Notes: generated by a model not told the origin, from the letters alone. Counted from the stretch's first letter, positions 1 to 11,940 are shown. The stretch: DNA of 64,000 nt from Bryopsis sp. KO-2023 (GCA_030272585.1 BSYQ01000015.1:1178001-1242000), one strand, 5' to 3'. Made by a program: numbers and translations.

Positions 1-239
1 TTTTTTCGACACTGAGAAATCCCACAACCCACCCATTAAATCATAAGTTTAATTTCGGAACCACCTCACCACCCCCCCATCCACCAACTCCAATTATGTC
101 TTCTTTTCCAGGGCTGCTTTTCGGGAGAGGACCGATTTCTAACCTTCCACCCCCCACCATATAGTTCTTCCTTTTTCTTCTTTTTTTTTATATATAAAAC
201 TTCCCCATGGAACCCTCCCCCCTTCTTTTTTTTTCTCTA

Positions 240-3200
240 TCAACTCCCGTATACCATCTTGATCCGGTTTACATTGGAAGGGGCCTCCGTGGGTGCGGAC
301 TCTTTGAAAACATCTCGAACGTCGCGGCTGGCAGCGTTCGACCTCCTCCCCCTGGGGTTTCCTGGGCTGGGCGATCGTTTCTTTCGATCGCGGGGGGACC
401 TGCTTCTTCGCCTTTCACGGGAATCTCGTCTGGAGCGATGGTGTCGGCTTCTGTTTCCAGGAAAAAAAAGGGAAAAAAGAGTCAGGGGAAAGGGACACCC
501 CACCCCACAGAAATCAATCTATGTCATGAGAAACATAGAAATTTTCCGTATTCCGCTGGATGAAAAACATAGCTTGAAAGAAAAACAGTCGATGAATATG
601 CGGAGATCGAAACCAATCGACACGAAGAGCGTCCATCAATGTAACCAGTTTAGTCGATACAAACCTCTCCTTGCCTGTGTGTTTTTTTATTTTCACTCTT
701 AACTCACCTGCGGTAAGGGGAATGTGGTGATTTTGACCTCGAGCGTCTGGACCTTTCTCGCCTGCGTTCCATTTCCCATTCACGGTCGCTGCGACCTCGA
801 TCCCTGTCAGACCTTTCCCTCTCCCTTTCCCTGGGGTGTCTCTCACTCCTTCTCACATACCTGCCAAAGATTTACAAAAAAAAAAAAGAAACCTTTCAAA
901 TAACTCCCCCCTTTACATATCGAAACACACATATCGGTGCATCTGTATGGACCAGGAAACACACCAGCATAAAGCATGTGGTAATATCTCACTACACACT
1001 AAATATTAAAACCTACAGCTTTGGTGGAAATTTCCCCCCTTTTTCTTTTTTTTCGAGACAACCAAAACTCTCCCCTCCTATATCCAGCCCTAACTATTTC
1101 ACAAAGTTCCGAGAAGAAGAAAAAATCCCCCCCTTTATCGTTTAAAAAGAATATATACATATTTACCTTTTTTGTATGGGTGATGCATATCTTGCCTGGA
1201 AAATCTAATACATAATTTTCGAAAAAACGTGGTGCTCACCGATCAGGAGACCTCGACCTCGAACGTGATCTGGATTTCGACCTGGACCGCCTCTTGTAGG
1301 TTTCGTTCCGGGGCTCCCTTTCCCTGCCATCCCTCCCTTCCCCACCATCCCTTCTACCACCATCTCCTCCCCACAGCGTCGCATCCCTCACTCTCGTATC
1401 CTCCCTAGCGTTCGATCGGTTGGGAGCCCGCTGACCAAACGCCACCGAAAGAGAAGCTTTCACCGAAGCAGGCCTCCTGTTGGGTTCATCCACCCCCCTT
1501 CGATCGGCACCCCCTGCTCCGCCGTTTCCTTTCGCCTCGTATCGCAGCCCGCGTCTTTTCAGCTGATCGATGGTGGAGTCCATCACTTTTTTGGGAATTC
1601 GGGGGAAAATCGTCTCGAAATAATACTGTTGGTCGAGGAAAAAAAACACACACAAACACACAGAGACATTCATGGATAATAACTGTGTGGGAAGGGAGGA
1701 AAAATTGGGAAATCTAAAATGCCAAAACCCACCACCCCTGGAAGCGAACATATCACAGCCTTTTTCCCTTGTGTCCTTTTTTTTCCCTCTCACTTTGGTG
1801 TCAAAAAAAAAGGAAAGAAAGAACGGAAGGAAAAAAAGACGTTGGAATTATTCGTGAAATCAAACCGGAACAGGTTGAGACAACCATTTTATGTTCATGG
1901 GCGTTTTTTTCTTTCTTTTTTTTTTCCTCCGCCAAATTCCTCTCACCCGTTACTTTGGTGTTCAGGAATTTTCCATTCCTGGCTGCAATAACACACAGAA
2001 ACCTTGCTGAACTTCGTCAGAGGAAACTGAATTCAAACCACCGGGGCCTCTCATTGGTTCTCCAAGGTAAAGAGTGGAGGGAGAAAAAAATCACCCCCCT
2101 GTTTTACCTCGCCTCCTTTGAAATTTCTCGCCAATGCAACCATTCTGGTATTTCCCTTTTGCACTCTCAAGGAAAAAACCTCGATTGTCCGCTACTAGTC
2201 CCTTACTTTCTCACTGCTGCTTTTTTGTTCCTTGTTTTTGTCTTTTTGGTTTTTTGGGGGGAGGGGGACTCTTTTGTCAGTCTTCACACCAGAATATGCA
2301 GGATCATATTTTCTGTTTGTTATTTTTTGTTTTGTTTTTTCCTGCTCTGAAAAAGAACCTACCTGGCACAAGAGGATGTCTATGATGAACTCCCCGACTG
2401 TCACAGGTGGGCCTCCTGGGCTTGGCATCATTTCCTGAAAATAAAAATGCACACCATCATATTTTCAACAAGTGAAAATTCCACAATCTACATTTCAAAT
2501 AATAAACTTGACCAAGACAATTTCGGAAAAATCTGATCATTTGCTCTTCCCCTCCCCCCCGGGAAAAAATGATAAAAAAAAATATATATATATTATGAAG
2601 CTCTCTACCCCAATTTGTTTTTCCTTTTTCTTTGGATCATCTTCAAAAAAAGAAAAAGAAAATGTACCCATCCTGCAAATTCTCTGGATTCTTTTTTCCC
2701 TTTTTCATAATTATCGCAACAACAAAAAAGCTTCGTTCGAAAAAAGATGGATATTCACAGGAGCACTTTCTTTTTTCTTTTTTTTAATTAATTTAAAAGA
2801 AGTGTGTATGCCCACTCTCACCTTCCACATACCTGGTCGTCCGTAAGGTAAGGTTCATACCAGCTCCACAAAGTTTTCGGATCCCCGACATATCGCAGGT
2901 AAAGAAAACCCACCTGAAATTAAGTTAACGTGAAAAAAAATTGTCAGGACGGTTAAAGAAGTTTCGCAAAAAGTGTAAATATCAGCCTATAACACATTTT
3001 CCGTATACGGGCTGCACTCAGCCTTTCGGGCTAGTGCAAAATAATTTTAATTAAATTTATATGTATAACATGACGGATTTCAGGGTGATTTCATTATCTC
3101 CCTATTGGAATTGAGCGCGCCTGGCCATTTTTTTTTCTTTTTTCTTCTTTTTTTTTCTTTTGGGGGGGGGGGGAGGGAGGGAAGTGAACACAGAGGAGGG

Positions 3201-3666
3201 TCCTTGAGAAGACATTCTCAACCTGTTGTAATTTCTTTCCTTTTACTTTTGAAGAGTTGTTTTCTAACAGAAAAAGGTGGGAAAAAAACCCAAAGAACCC
3301 CCCTCTTGAACTCTTGGTTGCAGTCTTTCCACAAGCATCTAAAAAACGGTTTTAGTTCAGGTCAGTATTCAAAAGACATACCGCTCGAATGTACACAGAA
3401 TCCGGATGCTGGAGCAAATCCTTAATCTGTCGCGTCGTCACTTTGAGCGTGAACAGTCTGTACATCAAACAAAACGCCGTCGAGGCTCCTCTCGCGTTCC
3501 CGCTCATCCACGGTTCCACGTGCTCCACGTCGTAATAAATTTCGTCGACGACATCCTCCCACGTCGAACATTTCAAACAGGTGTCCCGAAAGTAGTCGGC
3601 ATTGATGATATTCAATCGCAACACGTTCTCCAAGTTGAAGGTGTCTTTGTTTCCGTACAGCTCCAT
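240..3666 (-). CDS. PRPF38B: PRP38B-type pre-mRNA splicing factor (PRPF38B homologue)
   Basis: Probable spliceosomal protein of the PRP38 family, acting in the nucleus. Six exons read on the minus strand: 3666-3382, 2913-2833, 2434-2363, 1625-1240, 860-708 and 450-240. All have GT-AG borders and matching phases, and they give a protein of about 395 aa. Exons 1-4 carry the PRP38 fold: the start MELYGNKDTFNLENVL, then VVDEIYYDVEHVEPW, TAFCLMYRLFTLK and SVYIRA, then GFLYLRYVGDP and finally ETIFPRIPKKV. From mid exon 4 to the stop the chain is Arg/Ser rich (RSRSRSRSPDR, SRSKSPHS, RRRSRSPRDRKK), the RS tail typical of PRP38B rather than PRP38A. The ATG at 3666 is the family start. Exon assignments are strong through the PRP38 domain and good for the RS tail, because splice phases close. 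Confidence 0.9.
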
Positions 3667-4586
3667 CCCTCCCGCACCAGCTCTTTGTTTGAAAAAAGAA
3701 TAATAGAAAAGGCGAACGAGGAAACGACCGATACGGTCGCTCCGCTGGTTTTGCCCGCCGCGTTTTCCTTCGCTTGCTGCTCTCGCTTTTACCGAAGCTA
3801 TTCAGAGAGAGAGAGAGAGAACGCCGCGCAGAGTGGTTTCCCAAGAGCTCGCTCAAAGGGAAAGGGCTGTATGTCGAGGATGTCGGCTCTCTGTCTCGAA
3901 AAGGTTCGTTTCCCCACAGAAAAAGAGGATTGCAACACCACCCCCCCTCTCGTGTTCAAAAATCGAAGAACGACAAGACGGACCAGGAATGAAGATGACA
4001 GATTAACTACGTAATAGGGGTGTCACGTGTCCGGCTTCGCGCCGTTTTCCAAAGAAAGCAGTGGCGGGATTGCGTCGCGCAATGAAAATGGTCGCGAGTG
4101 AGTCAGCTATTCGCAAATGTCGCACCTGGGAGTAGGGCGGACCGGGGGCCTCCGCCACCCCCCTTTTTTGGTATCCCTGATGGGCGCACGCTACCCCCCT
4201 TTTTAGGACCACCAGATAACTCTTTTCCTCGGCAAAATATTCGAAAATCACTTTCTTGTTCACTTCTTTTTTTCCCTGCGTTTCCAAATCACGAACACTG
4301 TTTGGGGGGCCTGTTTAACGTTGTGTTTCGTCGTGTTCTTGAAATAATTTGGTGTTGCAGCAGAGTTACCCCAATCACCAATCGATCGGAGAGGAATTGG
4401 TGGCCTTGGGAGGGGGGGGGGGATGTTGGAGTGTATGGAACGCCTTTTGTAAAACTCTTTCGAAAATTCCAACCTTGCGCTCAAAAACAACACACAAAAC
4501 CGGTTGCGTTCAAGGGCGAAGTTCCAACATCGCAATAGGCCCACACCATCTTCAGTCAACCATAACATTCGAGAAATGAAAGATAT
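3667..4586. other. Intergenic, 5' flank of PRP38B gene; GA microsatellite
   Basis: About 0.9 kb with no supported gene. A (GA)n run lies at 3805-3820, just upstream of the PRP38B start codon, followed by a GC-richer stretch that probably holds its promoter and 5' UTR. The open frames here look like chance frames. Confidence 0.5.
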
Positions 4587-5100
4587 TTACCACTGGACAT
4601 CAGTGGGGCCTAGTGACAAGAATTCCAAAGTCCATTTGTTTAGAGTTTTCACTGAGGGTTCCACAGCCTGAAAATTGTCCAGGAATGAGTCCCTGGACCT
4701 TTCGCTCAAATTCACAATGTGGCAAGCGTTAGATGCTTTGCTTTGCACAATATCTGTTGCGCGCGTTGACCCGCCGCCACACGATGTACTACAGGAGGTC
4801 CAGGCGGTCAAACTGTCAGGGATGTCAGTAGCAAGGCCTTGACGTCTGGTTCCTGTCCACGGCTTGTGCGAGGGCTCGTATCAGGGCAAATATTAGCTGG
4901 TAACGATCGACCCTCGTTCGGGACAAGAGTTATCGAGTGCTTTCCACAAGAAAAAGACTCGGATGTCATAGCACCCTCCATTTTGTGAAGAAAAAGGTGT
5001 GCGAAGCGCAGCTTCCACAGATCACCACCGTTGACCTGCGACCCTGCTCTCCTTAACAGCTTCGGACAGTCATGTTGCCAACGGCTGTGCAGTTTTGGAA
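4587..5100 (-). pseudogene. Decayed thrombospondin type-1 repeat-like remnant
   Basis: Read on the minus strand, 4811-4587 encodes WTSCSTSCGGGSTRA followed by a Cys further on. This is the WxxC..CGGG..R signature of a thrombospondin type-1 repeat. Just upstream on the same strand, but in other frames, are further TSR-like fragments. One frame has a Cys-rich stretch ending ANICPDTSPRTSR (about 4985-4855), another ends SRPCY before a stop, and another carries GRRSTVVIC (about 5050). No single frame or plausible intron set joins them, and stops lie between them. I read this as a broken TSR-containing gene or fragment. The alternative is that the resemblance is partly chance. It lies antisense to the upstream part of the small membrane-protein frame at 5175-5513. 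Confidence 0.35.
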
Positions 5101-5174
5101 CAGGGAGCATCAACACACCATCAGCTTTTCCCAGAGCGCTTGTTGCCCGAGAGTCGAGGCCCAGGGGACGTTCA

Positions 5175-5513
5175 ATGCCAGCAGTAACTCTTAAACCAAT
5201 CCCAAGGAGAAAATATCCAACCCAAGGAACAACTTTCTTCTTGAAAGACAGTGATAGCGTTGCGCTTCAAGATGGTTGCCCGTTTGCTCACGGAATTCGT
5301 CAAGCCCTCTGGGCAGCGATTCTTTTCACCGCCGGTTTGGTGCTGATCGCTTTCGGACACCAGTACTACTCGAATGAAGGTGATCAAATGCTGGGGGCGG
5401 CCTTGATGTTTGGTTCAGGGTGTATTCTGGCTTTGATTTCGCTTTTGGTTGCTTGCCATCAACCTGGCGACTACGTCGAGCTGAATACGAAGTTCAAAAA
5501 CTTGGATTTTTGA
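5175..5513 (+). CDS. Small two-helix membrane protein, family uncertain
   Basis: A 112-aa frame starting at ATG 5175 (MPAVTLKPIPRRKYP...). The frame is open upstream to 4989, but the only in-frame ATG near the conserved-looking part is this one. A polar N-terminus of about 45 residues is followed by two hydrophobic helices, around ALWAAILFTAGLVLIAFG and MLGAALMFGSGCILALISLL, and a short tail with QPGDYVEL. The two-helix layout and length resemble TMEM230/TMEM134-type (DUF872) trafficking proteins. The FxPGxY motif of that family is not clearly present, so the family is not assigned. It may have an upstream non-coding or coding exon. Confidence 0.5.
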   Translation: MPAVTLKPIPRRKYPTQGTTFFLKDSDSVALQDGCPFAHGIRQALWAAILFTAGLVLIAFGHQYYSNEGDQMLGAALMFGSGCILALISLLVACHQPGDYVELNTKFKNLDF

Positions 5514-7129
5514 CTGAGGCCCTTTTTTTTGGGGGGAGCGTTTCTTTGAGGGGAAAACTAGGTAGATCTTTTGGCGGAAAGGGGAGCCAAGTATTTGTCC
5601 CAGGTGGTACGATTTCATTCGCCAGTTGGGAAGATTAGTTTTGAATATTTCTTCGGAACGATGGACCTACAACGCTCTCTATGTTCGAGACAAAAGCATT
5701 TATTCAACACATGAATTTCTGGAACAAGCAGGTGGGGAGGGCCCCTCTTCTGTTTTTGAATGAAATACACGCCCCAGTCAGCTCCAGAAAACATTCGCTT
5801 CGCGTATTTCGTGCAACAAAAAAATTCTCTTTTGGTGATGGCGGTGACGAAGGGACACCGGAAAACGGCACAATATTTGCTTGTTTGGGATATTGGGAGC
5901 AGTCTGTGTTTCTTCCCCGAATGTAATGTGGGGTTTCAAACCCCACAAAATGAACAAGCGGTTCGTTGAAACCGTGTTTGTGTTAAGAACAACGGTGGTG
6001 GCTCCTCAAGTGGTACGGATTCATGTTTAAACACAAATTTGTGTAACATATTCTATGCATCCCTTGTTCACTCATTTTTTTTAATTTTCGGAGCCTACCA
6101 GTTCTTGAAACAATCAGAGGCAAAAGTACAATTGTTGTGAACACCAGTTCCTCTGGCGTCAGAAGTCTTAAATCAATCAATCAATCAATCAATCAATTAC
6201 AGCAAAAAGAGACCATCACCCCCCATAATGCCATAAGTCTTCAATGTCATGTGTTAAAAGTTGTTCGATACAATGGTCCACTCCATAGTGAGAGATCTCT
6301 TTTATATTCGTTCACTTCAACCGTTGTTCCCACAATTTTGGTGGTTAACACAAGGATTTCACCTACCAAAAGGATTTTTTCTCGATGCAAAAATCCAATA
6401 TCCCGTGTTCCACTTCCAATCACAAATAAATGCCCTTTTGACTTTGCAATATCACCCTCTAGTGTTTGAAAATCTTAACAGTCCATATTAGATGTATTTG
6501 AAACCAAACCTGTTTGGATAAAATTGTTTTCAAATTGTTTCTTGCAGCCGAAACACGCCTGGAGGGGCTTAAACAAAAAGAAAGAAAAAAGCCATCCTTT
6601 GTAGAAAAGCCGTGTAAATAATGCGTTGTTCAAAAGAGGGAAAAAACCGAAACCAAAAAGTGCTTCAATATAACCTTAGCTTCCCCTTCCCCCAGAAAAA
6701 AAAACAAAACAAAACAAAATGAAATAAAGACCGAATCCCCCTTGACTAACTACCATACAGATGAGTCCCCCCCCCTCGTCCCCCCCCCCCCCCTTCCAAA
6801 AGGATGCGGAAAAAAAAACAAATAGGGTTTTTCACCAAGCATTCTGACAACCAAAGAAAAACGACATTTCCTCATTTTTTAATGGAATTTGAGTTGGATC
6901 ACAAACAAAAAAGACATGCCTGCCCTTCTAAAACTAAAACATCCACAATCAACATCCCAAAATCCCCGCAAGCCAGTGACGACCCACCGAAAACAGTATG
7001 TGTGCTCCTCCCCCCCCCCCCTCTCTCCCAAACACACACACAACCAGGCTATTTTTAGAAAGAAATCGGAATGTTAGTTTCTATTTTTTTCTTTTGTTTT
7101 TGTCCCATATTGCCACGCAATTACTCTTT
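5514..7129. other. Intergenic, AATC microsatellite, no gene seen
   Basis: About 1.6 kb between the small membrane-protein gene and the 3' end of the trypsin-fold gene. It contains an (AATC)n tetranucleotide run at 6171-6198 and C runs around 6770-6795 and 7011-7020. Short open frames occur on both strands but show no recognisable motif, repeat or splice-phase continuity. Confidence 0.5.
6171..6198. repeat. (AATC)n microsatellite
   Basis: About seven units of AATC in the spacer downstream of the small membrane-protein gene. Confidence 0.85.
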
Positions 7130-9530
7130 TCAGTTAATGATCGAGTTGATCCAATTGGCATTTCGTGATATATCCACAAACACACCGGGTATTTGACCCC
7201 CGCATTGTTTTCGGTTGCCTGGGAAAATAGTCACCCCAACCAATTGATCCTGACTGGGATCCAGGTTGGCTGAAGGAAGAATCAATGGACTGCCCCAATC
7301 CCCTAGCCAAGAAAATAAAAATGAAAATAAAAAATACAGCCACGCACTTTGTCACTGTTACATACAGTGCATGCACCATTACAATTACAGAAAATTAAAA
7401 GTGAAATTAATTAATTTTCACATAAGGAAAATTGTGAAATTCAAATGCAGTTGTGGGGACCTTGGTTACATATCCTTACAGTGGTTGGGCTATTTCACTC
7501 ATTCGTGGATGGGCCATGGGTGGTTATTCTCGATTTCTCTAATTTGAAAAATCTCAACAGCCAAAATTTCTCGTTTGCATCATGGCTGGGATCATATGCG
7601 GCTTTCAGTCACCATACAATACATAATACGAAATTTACCTCGGCAAGCATGCGATTTTTCCCCTGCGCACAGCCACCTCCTGATGGTAATTTCATGCGAA
7701 ACCAAACAGATCCTCTTTGGCTGGAGGGGCAATTGAACGGCTTCCTGCAGCGTCTGGGAAAAACTGGAGGAGGCGCTGGTTCTCCCGAAACCTATCAGAG
7801 TGAATCTTGGGTTGCTCCTTGGGTTCACCCCGTTGAAATTTGAGACAATGGGCTGCATTTTAGAAATGCCTGTCAATTCCAACAGCGCCAGGTCACCATC
7901 AGTTGGCTCCCATGCAATCCTCTTGACATCAAGCACCTGGAAAATCAAAAAGTATGGATAAAAATAGCGCTCTTTTTTCTTTTTTTTTTCGAAAAAATCG
8001 AAGTTAAAAACCCACATGTATAAGAACCCCAAACACAGTTTTCTTCTTTTATTTCCCGAATTGAAGTTTAAAACCTTAATGTGTATGATAATGAAAATAA
8101 TATTGCTAGATAAGTTCAATGATTGGTTAGATGCTAGATGGTTTGATTTGAATGCGCAAAATAGGTGGTTTGCTAATCTCGTTTTCTCAGGGAAAAAAAT
8201 GTGATACAAAACACATAGGGATTCGAAACGAAAAAAATTCAATAGTTCATGGATCCAACCCTCAATCCATCGATTAGTCAATGCATCATGTGACTCTTTT
8301 AGTCATGCTTTTTTTAATATTTTTTTAATTGCCCAGGAAGTCATTCGCAGCTTGAATCGGTACACTGTAAATTATTATTGGCATTCGCTCAAGGAATCCC
8401 CCCCCCAAAAAATAAAAATAAAAATTGAATCAAACCTCACATCTGCGCACGGACTGTCGAAAAGTTTTATTCCTCCGATGGCTACGCTCAAGTTTCTTTC
8501 TCGTCCTTGGTGGCGACGCACGCATCCAGCTACAGTCAACACCCAGTTTGGCGAAATTAAAACACCACCACATGAGTGTAATTGATTGACTTGAACGGAA
8601 ACGAAGTAGGGGTACCGGCCCTGTGCTGCTGGGGCCCCACCCTAAAAACACACAGCACAGAAAACGAAATATTCTCAGCACTGGGAAACAAAATTGTTTA
8701 CAGATTTTCCTCCCCCCATCCCCAGCCAGGACGCTTTTTTTCATATTTTAATTCTGATTTTTTCAAAGGTTGGAAAAAACAAGCTCAGCATGTGGAAATG
8801 TTGAGCAAAAAATAATTTAAATGAGTAATGCTGCAGCATATTGCAAAACAAAAAAATGCACTTCAGAAATTGGTGCTGGAAATTGGAGCATACCGAGATC
8901 AATGGTGCGACGTCCGGTTCGCAAGCTGTTGATTTAAAAAAAAAAGAAAAAAGGAAAACCAAAAAAACAACAGTCACTATTTCCGTCCAACTAACAGAGA
9001 TGAAAAAAAATGGAGACTCGATCATTCAATGATTTGGCTTCAGAACTTGATCTGCTAATTTTTCGCCCTTCTTTAATTTGCTCGATAATGTTGTTGATTT
9101 TTCCAATCTCTTTTATCGATTTCAGTACGCCGAAAACGGGAGTTGATGGTTGGTGAAATGGGATTTTTTTGTACGCCACATTTGGAAGCAAGGAAATTTC
9201 CTCCGAGGTAAGAAACGATAGGGGGCGGCTTCAATTTGCGCCGCAAATAGAAAGCTTTGCGCGCGCGACCCTCCTCACGACCACGCCGCGAAACAAAATT
9301 CCTTTTCACAAACGAAACATGTCTCCACCTGCCGACGTCACTTGTTTTTTTTTTTGTTGTTGCTCGACCTTCAAGTATCGACGACCCACGGCACCCGTCT
9401 GCGGTTTAGTTCGACAACTCTGATCTGGTGCGCTGAGTAAGATCTCACCCTTGATCCCGCAAGTGCTCGTGAGGACCAGCACCAGATGCAAGCCCAAAGT
9501 CAGGGCGCTTTGCCTATCCCTTGCGCTCAT
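7130..9530 (-). CDS. Secreted trypsin-fold (S1A) protein with inactivated catalytic site
   Basis: Chymotrypsin/trypsin family homologue of about 261 aa in five minus-strand exons: 9530-9449, 8925-8894, 8641-8441, 7936-7639 and 7302-7130. Exon 1 encodes a signal peptide (MSARDRQSALTLGLHLVLVL). Its splice phase fits exon 2, but its 523-base intron makes it the least certain exon. The mature start is LISGGAPAAQGRYPYF, matching the IVGG activation motif. The Cys pairs 42-58, 168-182 and 191-220 are all present, as is the catalytic Asp (DGDLALLEL). The His57 motif TAAHC reads TVAGC, so His is replaced by Gly. The GDSGGP motif reads GDWGSP across the exon 4/5 junction, so Ser195 is replaced by Trp. 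Position 189 is His. The fold is intact but hydrolysis is not expected. A plausible role is a secreted binding protein or pseudo-protease. A nested retrotransposon lies about 230 bp upstream of the start codon. Confidence 0.8.
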
Positions 9531-9759
9531 GCGGGTAGCTTTCGCTCGTCAAGTTCCACGGAGAAACAAGGTTTTGAGATCGTTTTCAGAAAGGAAACTA
9601 CCGTCACACGTGTGTTCAGCGCTGAGGCTTCAAGTCAAGACGTCGCCACACGAGATGCCACCCCCTGACTACGCTTCCGGGAGTATTTCGAAGGGGACCT
9701 CATGCTCTCGCCAAGCTCCCACTAAGCGTCAAAGTTGTGTAGTGGATGGTGTGAGTTCT

Positions 9760-9923
9760 TGTACTGGAGGAGTGACTGTATGTTCTAGTTGGGAGGGTTA
9801 GGATTATGAGTGGTCAGGAAGAAGGACAGTTAGAGTTTGGTTACTGTCATGTCGAATTGGGAAGTATTAATTGTGGGCCAGCGAACAGATGTTTGTAAGA
9901 TCTTGAGACAGTCTTATCATTTA
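9760..9923 (+). repeat. 5' LTR of outer retrotransposon
   Basis: A 164-bp direct repeat of 23537-23700 beginning TGTACTGGAGGAGTGACTG. Its very short length is a feature of this element. It is preceded by target duplication GTTCT. Confidence 0.9.
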
Positions 9924-10388
9924 GTTGGTGGCCAAGAAGGGGAAGCAGAGTTGCTTTGCTCTGACGGCCTTTTGAATTGAATATTGATCTCCGACTCTTC
10001 TATTTTTTTACTACCTTGTGATATCTTTGGCCGACGCCACGACGACGTGGTCAATCAGCAAACCGTCGGCGGACTTCGTCTTCGATACCTTCGAGGAAAA
10101 GCTTTCGCACCACGCTGTGCTGGGAAAACAGGCTTGATTGCATTTCTCTCTGTGAAAAATATTATTGACCAGTGACGCGCAGCTAGCGTTTTTCGAACGG
10201 GAAGAGAAGCTGGGTCGAAAAAGGGTTTTGAAGTGTGAAACCGGACAGACCGGCAATTTGGACCGGTGTTTTTATTTGCATTGTGGGCAGGCAGTGCATT
10301 GATTTGGAATTGATTTGTTTTTCGACGTATTGTCGACAGCTCCCTGACACTACCGCTCCTCTCCAACCCCTTATTCGCTCTCTCCCTC

Positions 10389-11518
10389 ATGGACGTTCAC
10401 ATGCTGGCGCAATGCCTCACTGGCCTGGCGGTTCCCGAATTCAACGCTCAGTGTCGGGACCCTGACGACTTCTTGGATTCGTTCGAAGGTTGGCTGGGAA
10501 AAACACAGGCTTGGAGTGACGAAATGGCGGCCAAGCGATTGCCGTTCTTCTGCATAAAGGAATATCGCCACTGGTGTGAGCGATTGGTGACCTTAACAAT
10601 TATAGTGGATGAACGCGGTCGGACAACATACGATTGGAGTCAAATTCGGACGAATTTCGCAAAGGAGGGCGCTGTGCTACTGGGATTGGTCCAGGACTTC
10701 GCGGATGACTTACGCAAAGTAAGGATGACCGCCGGTGATACGGTCGCCGCCTACACCCTGAGATTCGAGCGCGTCACCAACAAAGCGGGAGGCGCAGTGT
10801 CTGAGCAGGAGCAGATTAAAGCATTTCTGCGTGGCCTCGCATCAGACGTACAAGAAAAAGTGATGAACAAAATGCCTAATACAATTAAAAAGGCAAAACA
10901 GTTTGCCACCCAGGCGGCTGAAATTATTACATACAAACAAAGGATAAGGATCGATTCACCTCTCGCTCCTGCACCAGCACTTTTGCCTCGACCAGTCCAA
11001 GCATCAAGTGTGGAAGAACCACCGACACACACATCTCAGGCAACTCCATTTCTGGCGCTGCCAGCACCAGGAGTCGTCAATCAGGATATTGCGTCATTGG
11101 CAGCGCAAGTCGGAAAGCTGACGGAAGTAGTGACACGCATGGCGACGCAACAAGAAACGCAAACACGAAAAGAGCGACCCACAGTCCATTGGCAAAACAG
11201 TCAGCGTCCACCAATTGCGACAGGCAGCAATCAAGTTCCACTTGGAGGTCAGCTCGATCAATCCAAAGCGGCTGGACGATGTTTTATTTGTCAGTCCCCA
11301 GATCATTGGGCTGATCGGTGCCCTCAACGCACTGGAAAAAAGCCGGATCAAGCACGATTGGCGCGGGTGGCACCTGCCGAGGACAGTATTGATTTCTCGT
11401 CACCATGTCCGGTGATCGAATCAGCACGTGTCGGAAAGCGGCAAAGGAGTGGTGAAGGCGCAGCAAGGAAGCCGAGGATCAAGACCACCTTGGACGCGGA
11501 TTTTGAAGCATTTATGGG
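10389..11518 (+). CDS. Outer element Gag, 5' half of a split Gag-Pol frame
   Basis: ATG 10389 opens a retrotransposon Gag of about 376 residues before the inner element interrupts it. It has a Gag-like helical region, a Ser/Pro/Ala-rich linker with Gln-rich stretches, and a CCHC zinc knuckle CFICQSPDHWADRCPQ about residue 298, which binds RNA. The frame is intact up to the inner LTR and then runs into it, ending in LTR sequence at 11573. The continuation (protease, reverse transcriptase, RNase H, integrase) is found in the same frame from 19840, so Gag and Pol of this element were originally one polyprotein. Confidence 0.85.
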
Positions 11519-11938
11519 TGTTAGTCTTTTAGCGCTATACGAGGTAGTTTGGGATAGAGCCGAGGGTGGCTGACGCATGTGGGTTCGCGAGTAAGACAGA
11601 TTAGACCCAGAGTTTGGGGCATGCGTCAGCGTACTACACTTAGGGGTACTTAAGAGGCCCACTCGTTGTTTTGACGTTCACTTTATTTTGTAAGAACTCG
11701 GGATTCGTGGGATTGGTGTGTTCCCGCTTGTGTGTGTGTTTGTGTGTGTGTGTGTTAAGTGTTTGCCTGACGCAATCACTTCCCAACCCAAGTGCTCTAG
11801 TAGCGTTCACAACCGCGCTAGCTAGAGAGTTGTCTAAACCAACAAACCCCACAAGTATACTTGCGTTAGCCAGCAAGTTATCACGAATCCAACCAACACA
11901 GCCGACCACTATTGCGTCACCCACAAGCTTCACTATCA
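11519..11938 (+). repeat. 5' LTR of inner chromovirus
   Basis: A 420-bp direct repeat of 19415-19834, starting TGTTAGTC and ending CTATCA. It includes a TG-rich microsatellite around 11728-11757. The open frames inside it on either strand are shadows and recur identically in the 3' copy. Confidence 0.92.
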
Positions 11939-11940
11939 AT

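Noticed and set aside
2996-3050. Possible small structured RNA with the GGGCTGCACTCAGCCTTTCGGGCTAG region
   Set aside because: The partial complementarity does not form a tRNA or known snRNA fold; it lies in an intron of the PRP38B gene.
5681-5969. Overlapping frames on both strands near 5.7-5.9 kb
   Set aside because: Both strands are open for about 80 codons but neither shows motifs or plausible splice neighbours.
10055-10390. Minus-strand 111-aa frame in the outer element 5' UTR
   Set aside because: No motif, lies between the primer-binding site and the gag start, and no splice context.
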